DNA of 64,000 nucleotides from Streptomyces flaveolus (GCF_014648815.1 NZ_BMRV01000001.1:62001-126000); one strand, 5' to 3'; positions 55,854 to 64,000 are shown, counted from the first letter of the stretch. Numbers and translations: made by a program. The notes: a model not told the origin generated them from the letters alone.

Positions 55854-57020
55854 ATGTCCACGCCCACCACGCCCGCCCCCGCCACCGCGAACCCGCCGTT
55901 GCAGATCGGCCCGCACACCGCCGCACCGCCCGTGGTGCTGGCGCCGATGGCCGGGATCACCAACGCGCCCTTCCGCACCCTGTGCCGGGAGTTCAGTGGC
56001 GGCAAGGGCCTGTTCGTGAGCGAGATGATCACGACCCGGGCGCTGGTCGAGCGCAACGAGAAGACCATGCAGCTGATCCACTTCGACGCGACCGAGACGC
56101 CGCGCTCGATCCAGCTGTACGGCGTCGACCCCGCGACCGTCGGCAAGGCCGTCCGCATGATCGCGGAGGAGGACCTCGCCGACCACATCGACCTGAACTT
56201 CGGCTGCCCGGTGCCCAAGGTGACCCGCAAGGGCGGCGGCTCGGCCCTCCCGTACAAGCGCAACCTGCTCCGGTCGATCCTGCGCGAGGCCGTCAGCGGT
56301 GCCGGTGACCTGCCCGTCACCATCAAGATGCGCAAGGGCATCGACGACGACCACCTCACCTATCTCGACGCCGGCCGCATCGCCGTCGAGGAGGGCGTGA
56401 CCGCCGTCGCCCTGCACGGCCGCACCACCGCCCAGCACTACGGCGGGACCGCCGACTGGGAGGCCATCGCCCGCCTCAAGGAGCACGTCCCGGAGATCCC
56501 GGTGCTCGGCAACGGCGACATCTGGTCCGCCGAGGACGCCCTGCGCATGGTCCGCGAGACCGGCTGCGACGGCGTGGTGGTCGGGCGCGGGTGCCTCGGG
56601 CGCCCGTGGCTGTTCGCCGACCTGGTCGCCGCCTTCGAGGGGCGTACGGACGCCTTCGTACGGCCGACCCTGCGCGAGGTCGCCGACGTGATGGTCCGGC
56701 ACGCCACCCTGCTGGGCGAGTGGATCGGCGACGAGTCCCGCGGCGTGATCGACTTCCGCAAGCACGTCGCCTGGTACCTCAAGGGCTTCGCCGTCGGCTC
56801 CGAGATGCGCAAGCGCCTTGCGATCACGTCCTCGCTCCAGGAACTGCGCGCCGGGCTCGACGAGCTCGACCTCGACCAGCCCTGGCCCACCGGCGCCGAC
56901 GGCCCCCGCGGCCGTACCTCCGGCAACAACCGGGTCGTCCTGCCCGACGGCTGGCTGAAGGACCCGTACGACTGCGCGGGCGTCGGCGAGGAAGCGGAGC
57001 TGGACACCTCCGGCGGCTGA
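55854..57020 (+). CDS. dusB: tRNA-dihydrouridine synthase
   Basis: A 388-aa flavoenzyme with the Dus TIM barrel: APMAGITNAPFR at the FMN end, NFGCPVPKVTRKGGGSAL with the catalytic Cys, LHGRTTAQHYGG, and VVGRGCLGRPW; a helical RNA-binding domain follows. It reduces specific uridines in the tRNA D-loop using NADPH. ATG 55854 has GGAGGA immediately upstream. Not in an operon: the neighbour downstream converges. Confidence 0.94.
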   Translation: MSTPTTPAPATANPPLQIGPHTAAPPVVLAPMAGITNAPFRTLCREFSGGKGLFVSEMITTRALVERNEKTMQLIHFDATETPRSIQLYGVDPATVGKAVRMIAEEDLADHIDLNFGCPVPKVTRKGGGSALPYKRNLLRSILREAVSGAGDLPVTIKMRKGIDDDHLTYLDAGRIAVEEGVTAVALHGRTTAQHYGGTADWEAIARLKEHVPEIPVLGNGDIWSAEDALRMVRETGCDGVVVGRGCLGRPWLFADLVAAFEGRTDAFVRPTLREVADVMVRHATLLGEWIGDESRGVIDFRKHVAWYLKGFAVGSEMRKRLAITSSLQELRAGLDELDLDQPWPTGADGPRGRTSGNNRVVLPDGWLKDPYDCAGVGEEAELDTSGG

Positions 57021-57042
57021 CCCCGCCCGCCTTCCGCCGCGT

Positions 57043-58911
57043 TCATCCCTCGGACGGATGCGGGGTCGAGCCGTACGCCGTCAGGAAGCGGTCGCGGAAG
57101 GAGCTCATCCTCCACACCGGGGCGTCGTGGGCGGGACGGAGGCCGTCGGTCCAGTTCCAGTCGTCGATCGCGTCGAGCACCTTCGGGTCCTTGGCGACGA
57201 TCGAGACGGGCACGTCCCGGCTCGCCCCTTCCCCGCTGACCCGGGCGATCGGCTGGTGGTCGCCGAGGAAGACCAGGACGGTGTCGTCGGTGCCGTAGCG
57301 CTCCAGCCACTGGGTGAGGCAGGTGACCGAGTACTGGATCGACTTGCCGTACTCCTCGCGGGACTTCGTGGAGTCGGCGATGACGTCCTGCGACTTCTCG
57401 CCCGCCGCCTCGATGCCGTCGAACACCGAACCGTCGCCGAGTTCGTCCCAGCCGACGATCCTCGGGATCGGAGCCCACGGCTGGTGGCTGGAGGTCAGGA
57501 TGATCTCGGCCATCAGCGGCCTGTCGCGCTTCCTGCCGTGCTCCAGCCGCTGGAAGGCCTCCAGCGCGTACTGGTCCGGCATGGTCGACCAGCTGAACTT
57601 CGGGCCCTCGTACCCGAGCCGGTAGGCGTTGTAGACCTTGTCGAGCCCGTGGAACCTGGCCTCCGGCCAGGCCTTCTGCACGCCCGGCATGATGCCGACC
57701 GTGTCCCAGGCCCCGGTGTCGCCGAACATCTTCGTCAGCGTGCGGTGGTCGCCCGACGTCACGGTGCGGTAGCGCTGCTGGTTGTCCACCCACAGGCCGG
57801 ACAGGAAGGTGGAGTGGCCCAGCCAGCTGCCGGCGCCGTACGTCGGCGAGGTCAGCCAGCCGCTCTTCGCCCGGTAGCCCGCCCCGGCCAGCGCCTTCGT
57901 GCTCGCGTCGAGCGTCCGGTCCACGCCGGGGGCCATGACCGGGTCCTCGATGGCGCTGCGGCCGTAGCTCTCGATGAAGGTGAAGATCATGTCCTTGCCG
58001 CGCAGATCCGGCACCAGTTGCCCGCCGGGCGTGGCACCGAAGGCGTCGGCCCTCGCCTCCTCGGCGAAGGCCGCCTCGTCCCGCACCGTGTCCACCACCC
58101 GCTCGGTCTGCGCCCGGAGGGCGTACGCGGCCCGGCCGGAGGCGAGCGGCATGCCGAAGGCGTGCAGGCCGAGGATCGAGCAGGTGATCCACACGGTGCC
58201 GGCGGCCAGCACCCCGCGCATCGCCCGCTCCCGGTGCCCGGCCAGCAGGTCGCCCAGCCGGACCGTCGCCAGGATCATGCACACCAGCAGGAGGAGCGCG
58301 AGGGCGACGGCGCCGAGCGCGGCCAGGGTCGCGACCGTCCCTCCGAGCGAGTCCTCGACGTAGCTGCGGGCGTCGTCGAGCAGTCCCCAGTCGAGCACGA
58401 CGTTGAAGCCGCGGCCCAGGTACTCGCCGAAGCCCATGTCCAGCAGGTTCAGCAGGGTCAGTACGCCCAGGCCCGCGCCGTACAGCACGGCCACGATCCG
58501 CCGGGGGCGGCGCGGCAGGCCGAGCAGGACGGCGGCGCCGACGATCGCCTCCGCCGGGATCTGCGTGAAGCGGTTCGGCTCCAGGGCGATGTAGGTGTTC
58601 GGCAGCAGCAGCGCGGCGAGGACGAGGACGGCCGCCAGGGCCGTGGTGGTCCGGCGGAGGACGCGGGCGGGGACGGGGTGGCGGGTGCGCCAGGTGCGCC
58701 AGTGGGCGAGGCGGGCCTTGAAAGGGTGGAGTGCGGGGCTCGCCGTGGGGGCACTGGGCCGCGGAGCGGGCTCGGGGGCCGACTCGACGGCGGCCCCCGG
58801 CGCCGTCTCCGTCTCCGTTTCCGTGAGGCCGGTGGCGGTGGCGGTGGCGGTGTCGGTATCGGCGTCGGCGGCCGTGTGCGGTGGCCGGCGGAAGCGCGTG
58901 AAGACAGGCAC
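57043..58911 (-). CDS. LtaS/EptA-like membrane sulfatase-fold phosphotransferase
   Basis: A 622-aa protein: 110-residue cytosolic N-terminus rich in Thr/Glu/Ala-Asp repeats, five membrane helices (about 90-260), then a periplasmic-side sulfatase-fold domain. FTFIESYGRSAIED carries the first metal acidic residue, GSWLGHSTFLSG the nucleophile region, and FLGDHQPI the metal Asp/His. Such enzymes move glycerophosphate or ethanolamine phosphate to wall polymers or lipids. It converges with dusB. A hairpin (58944-58974) and 12-bp repeats lie in its 5' region. Confidence 0.85.
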   Translation of the reverse strand: MPVFTRFRRPPHTAADADTDTATATATGLTETETETAPGAAVESAPEPAPRPSAPTASPALHPFKARLAHWRTWRTRHPVPARVLRRTTTALAAVLVLAALLLPNTYIALEPNRFTQIPAEAIVGAAVLLGLPRRPRRIVAVLYGAGLGVLTLLNLLDMGFGEYLGRGFNVVLDWGLLDDARSYVEDSLGGTVATLAALGAVALALLLLVCMILATVRLGDLLAGHRERAMRGVLAAGTVWITCSILGLHAFGMPLASGRAAYALRAQTERVVDTVRDEAAFAEEARADAFGATPGGQLVPDLRGKDMIFTFIESYGRSAIEDPVMAPGVDRTLDASTKALAGAGYRAKSGWLTSPTYGAGSWLGHSTFLSGLWVDNQQRYRTVTSGDHRTLTKMFGDTGAWDTVGIMPGVQKAWPEARFHGLDKVYNAYRLGYEGPKFSWSTMPDQYALEAFQRLEHGRKRDRPLMAEIILTSSHQPWAPIPRIVGWDELGDGSVFDGIEAAGEKSQDVIADSTKSREEYGKSIQYSVTCLTQWLERYGTDDTVLVFLGDHQPIARVSGEGASRDVPVSIVAKDPKVLDAIDDWNWTDGLRPAHDAPVWRMSSFRDRFLTAYGSTPHPSEG

Positions 58912-59014
58912 CCGAAGGTCCTTCCCTGTGGAACCCGGTGGACGGCGGACCCGGCGTGGGGGCCCGGGTCCGCCGCACTGTCGTACGTCCCGGGCGCGGG
59001 GTGCGTTCAGCCTG

Positions 59015-59090
59015 CGCGATCACGTCTGCGATCACGTCCCCGCGCACGTTCTCGGAAGCGTCTCGGAACGCGTCTCGGAACGCGTCCGCA
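59015..59090. repeat. 12-bp tandem repeats upstream of the sulfatase-like gene
   Basis: GCGATCACGTCT/GCGATCACGTCC in tandem, then about three copies of a CTCGGAA(C)GCGT unit. The period of 12 and the open minus-strand frame hint at once-coding sequence, but no start or family supports a gene. Confidence 0.6.
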
Positions 59091-59146
59091 TGGTGAAATC
59101 CGCTGGGCTGTGGCAGCGTGATTCTCGCCACCTCTGATAGGAGTAG

Positions 59147-59160
59147 CGCTCAGATGAGCG
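59147..59160. promoter_or_regulatory. Palindrome CGCTCA-GA-TGAGCG
   Basis: A 6-2-6 perfect palindrome, repeated almost exactly at 59248-59261. Both copies are followed by CGG and CTTGA. Confidence 0.6.
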
Positions 59161-59190
59161 GATCTTGACCGAGTCCACTTCTCCAAACTG

Positions 59191-59205
59191 TGGCACTGAG
59201 TGCCA
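59191..59205. promoter_or_regulatory. Palindrome TGGCACT-G-AGTGCCA
   Basis: A perfect 7-1-7 palindrome between the two CGCTCA/TGAGCG sites. The form resembles TetR-family operators, but I cannot name the factor. Confidence 0.6.
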
Positions 59206-59247
59206 TAGCTTGATCGTTCATCGATCGAACTCAAACGTAGAATATGG

Positions 59248-59261
59248 CGCTCAGGTGAGCG
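59248..59261. promoter_or_regulatory. Palindrome CGCTCA-GG-TGAGCG
   Basis: Second copy of the 14-bp palindrome, 101 bp from the first and 5 bp after TAGAAT, where bound protein would affect initiation. Confidence 0.6.
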
Positions 59262-59389
59262 GCTTGAGGTGTCTACGGGAGTTGATTCGTTCAAGAAGTG
59301 AAAACACAAGCCGCCGCTCGCTTGCCAAGCCTTGACTTTCAATCCGCTGGCGGACGGGTGGTTACAGGCGCATGACGCGCAAGTGGACG

Positions 59390-59414
59390 TACCCAGGTGC
59401 CTTCGATCTGGGTA
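59390..59414. promoter_or_regulatory. Inverted repeat TACCCAG-N11-CTGGGTA
   Basis: A perfect 7-bp inverted repeat whose right arm overlaps TACATT (59413-59418), a likely -10 for a short-leader ppdK transcript about 45 nt before the start codon. Confidence 0.55.
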
Positions 59415-59463
59415 CATTCCCTGCCGTCAGGGCAGCCACCGCGTCCTCGAGGAGTCGAGACCC

Positions 59464-62211
59464 GTGTCGGAAAACAAAGAACCCCAGGTAGCCGAGCAGG
59501 GCACCGGCGTTGAGGGCGTGAAGTTCGTCTACGACTTCACCGAGGGCAACAAGGACCTCAAGGACCTCCTCGGCGGCAAGGGCGCCAACCTCGCCGAGAT
59601 GACCAACCTGGGCCTTCCGGTCCCTCCCGGCTTCACCATCACCACCGAGGCCTGCAAGACCTACCTCGACAGTGGCGAGGAGCCGGCGGCACTGCGTGAC
59701 GAGGTGAGTGCGCACCTCGACGCCCTCGAGGCGAAGATGGGCAAGAAGCTCGGCCAGGCCGACGACCCCCTCCTCGTGTCGGTCCGCTCCGGAGCCAAGT
59801 TCTCCATGCCCGGCATGATGGACACCGTCCTCAACATCGGCCTCTCCGACAAGTCGGTGCAGGGCCTGGCCAAGCAGGCCGGCGACGACCGCTTCGCGTG
59901 GGACTCCTACCGCCGCCTCATCCAGATGTTCGGCAAGACCGTCCTCGGCGTCGACGGCGACCTCTTCGAGGAGGCGCTGGAGAAGGCCAAGGAGGCCAAG
60001 AAGGTCACGGTCGACACCGACCTGGAGGCCGCCGACCTGAAGAAGCTGGTCACCGCCTTCAAGAAGATCGTCAAGAAGGAGGCCGGCCGGGACTTCCCGC
60101 AGGACCCGCGTGAGCAGATGGACCTCGCCATCAAGGCGGTCTTCGACTCCTGGAACGGCGACCGCGCCAAGCTCTACCGCCGCCAGGAGCGCATCCCGCA
60201 CGACCTCGGCACCGCCGTCAACGTCTGCTCCATGGTCTTCGGCAACCTCGGCCCGGACTCCGGCACCGGCGTCGCCTTCACCCGCGACCCCGCCTCCGGC
60301 CACCAGGGCGTCTACGGCGACTACCTCCAGAACGCCCAGGGCGAGGACGTGGTCGCGGGCATCCGCAACACCGTGCCGCTCGCGGAGCTGGAGCAGATCG
60401 ACAAGAAGTCGTACGACCAGCTGATGCAGATCATGGAGACGCTGGAGAACCACTACCTGGACCTGTGCGACATCGAGTTCACGATCGAGCGCGGCCAGCT
60501 GTGGATGCTCCAGACCCGTGTCGGCAAGCGCACCGCGGGCGCGGCCTTCCGCATCGCCACGCAGCTGGTGGACCAGGGCCTGATCGACGAGGCCGAGGCG
60601 CTCAGCCGCGTCAACGGCGCCCAGCTCGCCCAGCTGATGTTCCCCCGCTTCGACGAGAGCGCCAAGGTCGAGAAGGTCGGCCGGGGCATCGCGGCCTCGC
60701 CGGGCGCGGCGGTCGGCAAGGCGGTCTTCGACTCCTACACCGCCGTGAAGTGGTCCCGCTCCGGCGAGAAGGTCATCCTCGTCCGCCGTGAGACCAACCC
60801 CGACGACCTGGACGGCATGATCGCCGCCGAGGGCATCCTGACCTCGCGCGGCGGCAAGACCTCCCACGCGGCCGTCGTCGCGCGCGGCATGGGCAAGACC
60901 TGTGTCTGCGGCGCCGAGGAGCTGGAGGTCGACACCAAGCGCCGCCGGATGACCGTGCCCGGCGGGCACGTCGTCGAGGAGGGCGACGTGATCTCGATCG
61001 ACGGCTCCTCCGGCAAGGTCTACCTGGGCGAGGTCCCGGTGGTCCCGTCCCCGGTCGTGGAGTACTTCGAGGGCCGGATGCACCCGGGCGCCGACGACGC
61101 CGACGAGCTGGTCGAGGCCGTGCACCGCATGATGGCCTTCGCCGACCGCAAGCGCCGGCTGCGGGTGCGCGCCAACGCCGACAACGCCGAGGACGCGCTG
61201 CGCGCCCGCCGCTTCGGCGCCCAGGGCATCGGCCTGTGCCGTACCGAGCACATGTTCCTCGGCGACCGGCGCGAGCTGGTCGAGCGGCTGATCCTGGCCG
61301 ACACGGAGGCCGAGCGCGAGGAGTCCCTGAAGGAGCTGCTGCCGCTGCAGAAGCAGGACTTCGTCCAGCTCTTCGAGTCGATGGACGGCCTCCCGGTCAC
61401 CGTCCGCCTGCTCGACCCGCCGCTGCACGAGTTCCTGCCCGACATCACCGAGCTGTCGGTCCGTGTCGCTCTCGCCGAGTCCCGTCAGGAGCCGCACGAG
61501 AACGAGCTGCGCCTGCTCCAGGCCGTGCACCGCCTGCACGAGCAGAACCCGATGCTGGGTCTGCGCGGCGTCCGGCTCGGCCTGGTCATCCCCGGCCTGT
61601 TCACCATGCAGGTCCGGGCGATCGCCGAGGCCGCGGCCGAGCGCAAGGCGGCCAAGGGCGACCCGCGCGCCGAGATCATGATCCCGCTGGTCGGCACCGT
61701 CCAGGAGCTGGAGCTCGTCCGTGACGAGGCCGACCAGGTCATCGCCGAGGTCGAGGCGGCCACCGGCGCGAAGCTCAAGCTGTCGATCGGCACCATGATC
61801 GAGCTGCCGCGCGCCGCGCTGACCGCCGGTCAGATCGCCGAGGCCGCGGAGTTCTTCTCCTTCGGCACCAACGACCTGACGCAGACCGTGTGGGGCTTCA
61901 GCCGCGACGACGTGGAGGCCAGCTTCTTCACGGCCTACCTGGAGAAGGGCATCTTCGGCGTCTCCCCGTTCGAGACGATCGACAAGGACGGCGTCGGCTC
62001 GCTCGTCGCCGCCGCCGCCAAGGCCGGCCGCGAGACCCGCCCCGACCTGAAGCTCGGCGTCTGCGGTGAGCACGGCGGCGACCCGGAGTCGGTCCACTTC
62101 TTCCACGAGGTGGGTCTGGACTACGTCTCCTGCTCCCCGTTCCGCATCCCGGTCGCCCGCCTGGAGGCCGGCCGCGCGGCGGTCACCTCGAAGGGCAGCG
62201 ACCACCGCTGA
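59464..62211 (+). CDS. ppdK: Pyruvate, phosphate dikinase
   Basis: A 915-aa protein with the three expected domains: N-terminal ATP-grasp (LLGGKGANLAEMTNLGL), central phosphohistidine domain with TSRGGKTSHAAVVARGMGK (His is the swivelling carrier), and C-terminal PEP/pyruvate barrel with the catalytic Cys in LGVCGEHGGDPES. It interconverts pyruvate, ATP and Pi with PEP, AMP and PPi, a gluconeogenic or anaplerotic role. GTG 59464 lies 9 nt after GAGGAG. Monocistronic between a regulator-rich spacer and two strong hairpins. Confidence 0.96.
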   Translation: MSENKEPQVAEQGTGVEGVKFVYDFTEGNKDLKDLLGGKGANLAEMTNLGLPVPPGFTITTEACKTYLDSGEEPAALRDEVSAHLDALEAKMGKKLGQADDPLLVSVRSGAKFSMPGMMDTVLNIGLSDKSVQGLAKQAGDDRFAWDSYRRLIQMFGKTVLGVDGDLFEEALEKAKEAKKVTVDTDLEAADLKKLVTAFKKIVKKEAGRDFPQDPREQMDLAIKAVFDSWNGDRAKLYRRQERIPHDLGTAVNVCSMVFGNLGPDSGTGVAFTRDPASGHQGVYGDYLQNAQGEDVVAGIRNTVPLAELEQIDKKSYDQLMQIMETLENHYLDLCDIEFTIERGQLWMLQTRVGKRTAGAAFRIATQLVDQGLIDEAEALSRVNGAQLAQLMFPRFDESAKVEKVGRGIAASPGAAVGKAVFDSYTAVKWSRSGEKVILVRRETNPDDLDGMIAAEGILTSRGGKTSHAAVVARGMGKTCVCGAEELEVDTKRRRMTVPGGHVVEEGDVISIDGSSGKVYLGEVPVVPSPVVEYFEGRMHPGADDADELVEAVHRMMAFADRKRRLRVRANADNAEDALRARRFGAQGIGLCRTEHMFLGDRRELVERLILADTEAEREESLKELLPLQKQDFVQLFESMDGLPVTVRLLDPPLHEFLPDITELSVRVALAESRQEPHENELRLLQAVHRLHEQNPMLGLRGVRLGLVIPGLFTMQVRAIAEAAAERKAAKGDPRAEIMIPLVGTVQELELVRDEADQVIAEVEAATGAKLKLSIGTMIELPRAALTAGQIAEAAEFFSFGTNDLTQTVWGFSRDDVEASFFTAYLEKGIFGVSPFETIDKDGVGSLVAAAAKAGRETRPDLKLGVCGEHGGDPESVHFFHEVGLDYVSCSPFRIPVARLEAGRAAVTSKGSDHR

Positions 62212-62234
62212 CCCCGCGCGGGGCACGCAAGACC

Positions 62235-62328
62235 CCGGAGCCGCCGTCTGTCACCCGACCACCCTCACCGATCGGCGGCGGCTCCGGCTCACGAGAAGGG
62301 GCGGCACCCTGTGCGGGGGTGCCGCCCC
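62235..62328. terminator. Double terminator after ppdK
   Basis: CCGGAGCCGCCG (62235-62246)/CGGCGGCTCCGG (62276-62287) is a long-loop 12-bp stem; GGGGCGGCACCC (62298-62309)/GGGTGCCGCCCC (62317-62328) is a tight 12-bp stem followed by TCGCGTTTCC. Confidence 0.85.
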
Positions 62329-62489
62329 TCGCGTTTCCGTGCGTCCGCTGTCCGCTGTGCGTGGGCTGTGTCAGGGGTGTGACTCTTCTTTCAAAGTTGC
62401 ACCACAACCATCGGGTTCACCCGTTGGTCATCTGCACGATGGTCCTACGCCCCTGACAGTAGTGAAACGACGCCGGAAATGGTGGACGG

Positions 62490-63695
62490 ATGTCCCAGAC
62501 GGAGCAGGCAAGGCCGGTCGACAAGGCCGCGGAGCACGACGGTGCCGAGGTGGTGGCGCCGGAAGTGTCACCACCCGCCGCCGGTGCGCGCGTGGACGTC
62601 CCGGCCGGGCCGGTCGTCCGCGGCAACCGGCTCGCCGCGCTGGACGGGCTGCGGTTCCTGGCGGCCCTCGCGGTGGTGCTCTTCCACTTCGTCGGCCAGA
62701 CCCCCTGGGGCATGATCGCCATCTGGGGCCGCCCTTACCAGGAGACCTTCCCCGACGCGCACCGCTACTTCGCCTTCGGACGGCTCGGCGTCGACCTGTT
62801 CTTCCTGATCAGCGGCTTCGTCATCTGTATGAGCGCGTGGGGGCGCACCCCGCGCGACTTCTTCATCTCCCGCGTCACCCGTCTGTATCCCATGTACTGG
62901 GTGGCGATCGCGGTGTCGGCGAGCGTCATCTACCTCTTCGACACCCCGTTCGGGCACCCCAACCCGCGCGTGCTCTTCGCCAACCTGACGATGCTGCAGA
63001 CCCCGCTCGGGGTGGACAACCTCGACTCGGTCTACTGGACGCTCTGGCCGGAGCTGTGCTTCTACCTCACCTTCGTGGTGGTGGTGTGGAAGGGGCTCAC
63101 CTATCAGCGCGTGGTCATCTTCTGCGGGCTGTGGACGGTCGCCGCGGTGCTGGCGCCCAGCGCCCACATCCCGCTGCTCACCCTGATGGTGAACCCGACG
63201 TCCGCGCCGTTCTTCATCGCGGGCATGGCCTTCTACCTCATGTACCGCTACCGGCCGACTCCGCTGCTGTGGGGCATCGTCGCCATGTCGTGGCTGCTGG
63301 CGCTGCACTTCATGCTGGCGCCGCGCGGGGGCCGCAACAACTGGGAGACCTGGGCGCCGTGGCGCGGCTGGCTGGTCCTGGTGACCACGGTGTTCTTCCT
63401 GCTGATCGCGGTGATCGCGCTCGGCTGGACCAGCAGGATCCGCTGGCGGTGGCTGACGGTCGCGGGGACGCTGACCTTCCCGCTCTACCTGCTGCACGAC
63501 GTCATCGGCATGACCGTCGCCCACCGCTTCGGCGACCGGGTCGATCCCTGGCTCCTGGTCGGGGTCACCGTGGCGGGCCTGATCCTGCTGTCGTACTTCG
63601 TACAGCGGTTCGTGGAACGCCCGATCGCGGTGGCCATGCGGCGGCTGCTGAGCAGCGCCGCGTTCAGTCTGGAACCGCCCAAGCGACGCCGCTGA
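62490..63695 (+). CDS. Acyltransferase family 3 membrane protein
   Basis: A 401-aa acyltransferase-3 (OafA/NolL-type) protein with about ten helices after a 45-residue polar cytosolic N-terminus. RLAALDGLRFLAALAVVLFHF is the signature first helix with the catalytic-region His, and LGVDLFFLISGFVI follows. It would transfer acetyl or other acyl groups to an extracytoplasmic carbohydrate or lipid. No sugar genes flank it, so the acceptor cannot be named. It lies between the ppdK terminators and another hairpin. Confidence 0.9.
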   Translation: MSQTEQARPVDKAAEHDGAEVVAPEVSPPAAGARVDVPAGPVVRGNRLAALDGLRFLAALAVVLFHFVGQTPWGMIAIWGRPYQETFPDAHRYFAFGRLGVDLFFLISGFVICMSAWGRTPRDFFISRVTRLYPMYWVAIAVSASVIYLFDTPFGHPNPRVLFANLTMLQTPLGVDNLDSVYWTLWPELCFYLTFVVVVWKGLTYQRVVIFCGLWTVAAVLAPSAHIPLLTLMVNPTSAPFFIAGMAFYLMYRYRPTPLLWGIVAMSWLLALHFMLAPRGGRNNWETWAPWRGWLVLVTTVFFLLIAVIALGWTSRIRWRWLTVAGTLTFPLYLLHDVIGMTVAHRFGDRVDPWLLVGVTVAGLILLSYFVQRFVERPIAVAMRRLLSSAAFSLEPPKRRR

Positions 63696-63705
63696 GCGGA
63701 CGGGG

Positions 63706-63734
63706 CGGGCCGGGAGCGAGTCGTTCCCGGCCCG
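63706..63734. terminator. Bidirectional terminator
   Basis: CGGGCCGGGA (63706-63715)/TCCCGGCCCG (63725-63734), a 10-bp perfect stem with a 9-nt loop between the convergent acyltransferase and sortase-substrate genes. Confidence 0.8.
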
Positions 63735-63752
63735 TCGCCGTTCCGGAGCCGG

Positions 63753-64000
63753 TCAGCGGGTGCCGGTGTCCCGGCGCCTGCGCGCCGCCAGGAGCAGGCC
63801 GCCGCCGGCGAGCACGACGACCGCGCCGCCCGCCGCGAGGTACGGCGTGTTGTCGTCGCCACCGGTCTCGGCCAGGTCGGTGCCCTGCTTCCCGGCGGCC
63901 TGGTCATCTGCGGCCTTGCCGGTGCCGGTGCCGGTGCCGGTGCCGGTGTCCGTGCCCGAGTCCGTGCCCGAGTCCGTGTCCTTCCCGGCGTCCGTGCCCT
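63753..64000 (-). CDS. LAETG sortase-anchored surface protein, C-terminal fragment
   Basis: The last 81 codons of a minus-strand gene that continues beyond the window. The end has all parts of a cell-wall sorting signal: LAETG, a hydrophobic helix (AAGGAVVVLAGGGLLLAA) and the basic tail RRRRDTGTR. LAxTG is the recognition site of class E sortases in Streptomyces, also used by long chaplins. Before it lies a Gly-Thr/Asp-Ser repeat (TGTGTG, DSGTDSGT, DNA units of 6 bp), a wall-spanning linker. The function of the exported domain lies outside the window. Confidence 0.85.
   Translation of the reverse strand, partial: GTDAGKDTDSGTDSGTDTGTGTGTGTGKAADDQAAGKQGTDLAETGGDDNTPYLAAGGAVVVLAGGGLLLAARRRRDTGTR

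Larger units (their letters stand above)
58912..59463. promoter_or_regulatory. 552-bp regulatory region upstream of ppdK
   Basis: No gene seen. From left: a 10-bp hairpin GGCGGACCCG/CGGGTCCGCC (58944-58974) in the leader of the sulfatase-like gene; 12-bp tandem repeats (59015-59090); two 14-bp palindromes (59147-59160, 59248-59261); a 15-bp palindrome (59191-59205); a possible -10 TAGAAT (59238-59243); a TTGACT (59332-59337); and an inverted repeat overlapping TACATT (59390-59418). The central 250 bp is markedly AT-richer than the surroundings. Confidence 0.6.

Noticed and set aside
58912..59131. Open minus-strand frame upstream of the LtaS-like gene as an N-terminal extension or separate gene
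   Set aside because: It is in a different frame from the sulfatase-like gene, runs into repetitive shadow sequence, and shows no ribosome site.
59362..62226. 954-codon open frame antisense to ppdK
   Set aside because: Shadow of a gene with strong third-position GC bias; no recognisable domain.

Overview
High-GC DNA with dense genes, GTG/ATG starts behind GGAGG-type ribosome binding sites, almost no TTA codons and long antisense shadow frames: this is a Streptomyces chromosome core segment. From memory, gene order matches the S. coelicolor SCO2494-SCO2549 interval read backwards (ppdK, dusB, glyS, znuABC/zur, uppS, recO, an ecrA-like two-component system, the SCO2521-2525 families, leuA, phoH/ybeY, era). 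I saw no rRNA, tRNA, insertion sequence, prophage or CRISPR array.

Layout. 1-2.5 kb: tail of a tricorn-type protease, HIT protein, RNase Z and an adenine-deaminase-type aminohydrolase. 2.5-8.7 kb: MFS transporter, then an IclR regulator divergent from a D-glucarate catabolic operon (kdgD-gudD-MFS). 8.7-17 kb: PfkB kinase, era with a zinc-less cytidine-deaminase-like neighbour, an MmyB-type regulator divergent from a drug exporter, and the phoH-ybeY-CNNM/CBS-MmcQ operon. 17-24.4 kb: GH1 glucosidase, a protealysin/emfourin pair, attenuated leuA, a TerB-like protein and a GNAT. 23.7-30.5 kb: a compact cluster of unknown function (methyltransferase, large helical protein, variant P-loop ATPase, two orphan proteins, then a membrane coiled-coil protein). 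30.6-37.8 kb: MMPL transporter plus two-component system, secreted peptidase, and a Scr1-type HTH/DUF397 locus. 37.8-44.3 kb: recO, uppS, zur, the high-affinity zinc ABC operon and glyS. 44.4-55.8 kb: serine hydrolase, a second MFS/MmyB pair, a histone-H1-like repeat protein with a giant P-type ATPase, and another MFS. 55.8-64 kb: dusB, an LtaS-like membrane phosphotransferase/sulfatase, ppdK behind a regulator-rich 552-bp region, an acyltransferase, and the tail of an LAETG sortase substrate.

Main points of interest. (1) The 23.7-30.5 kb cluster is tightly coupled, has no known function, and its second gene holds the only in-frame TTA codon I found, suggesting bldA (developmental) control. 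(2) The H1-like repeat protein is 9 bp from a P-type ATPase whose N-terminal third looks like a second, catalytically dead copy of the phosphorylation domain. (3) A cytidine-deaminase-like protein next to era lacks every zinc ligand. (4) Several clear palindromic operators sit in divergent promoters, notably upstream of ppdK and of both MFS/MmyB pairs.
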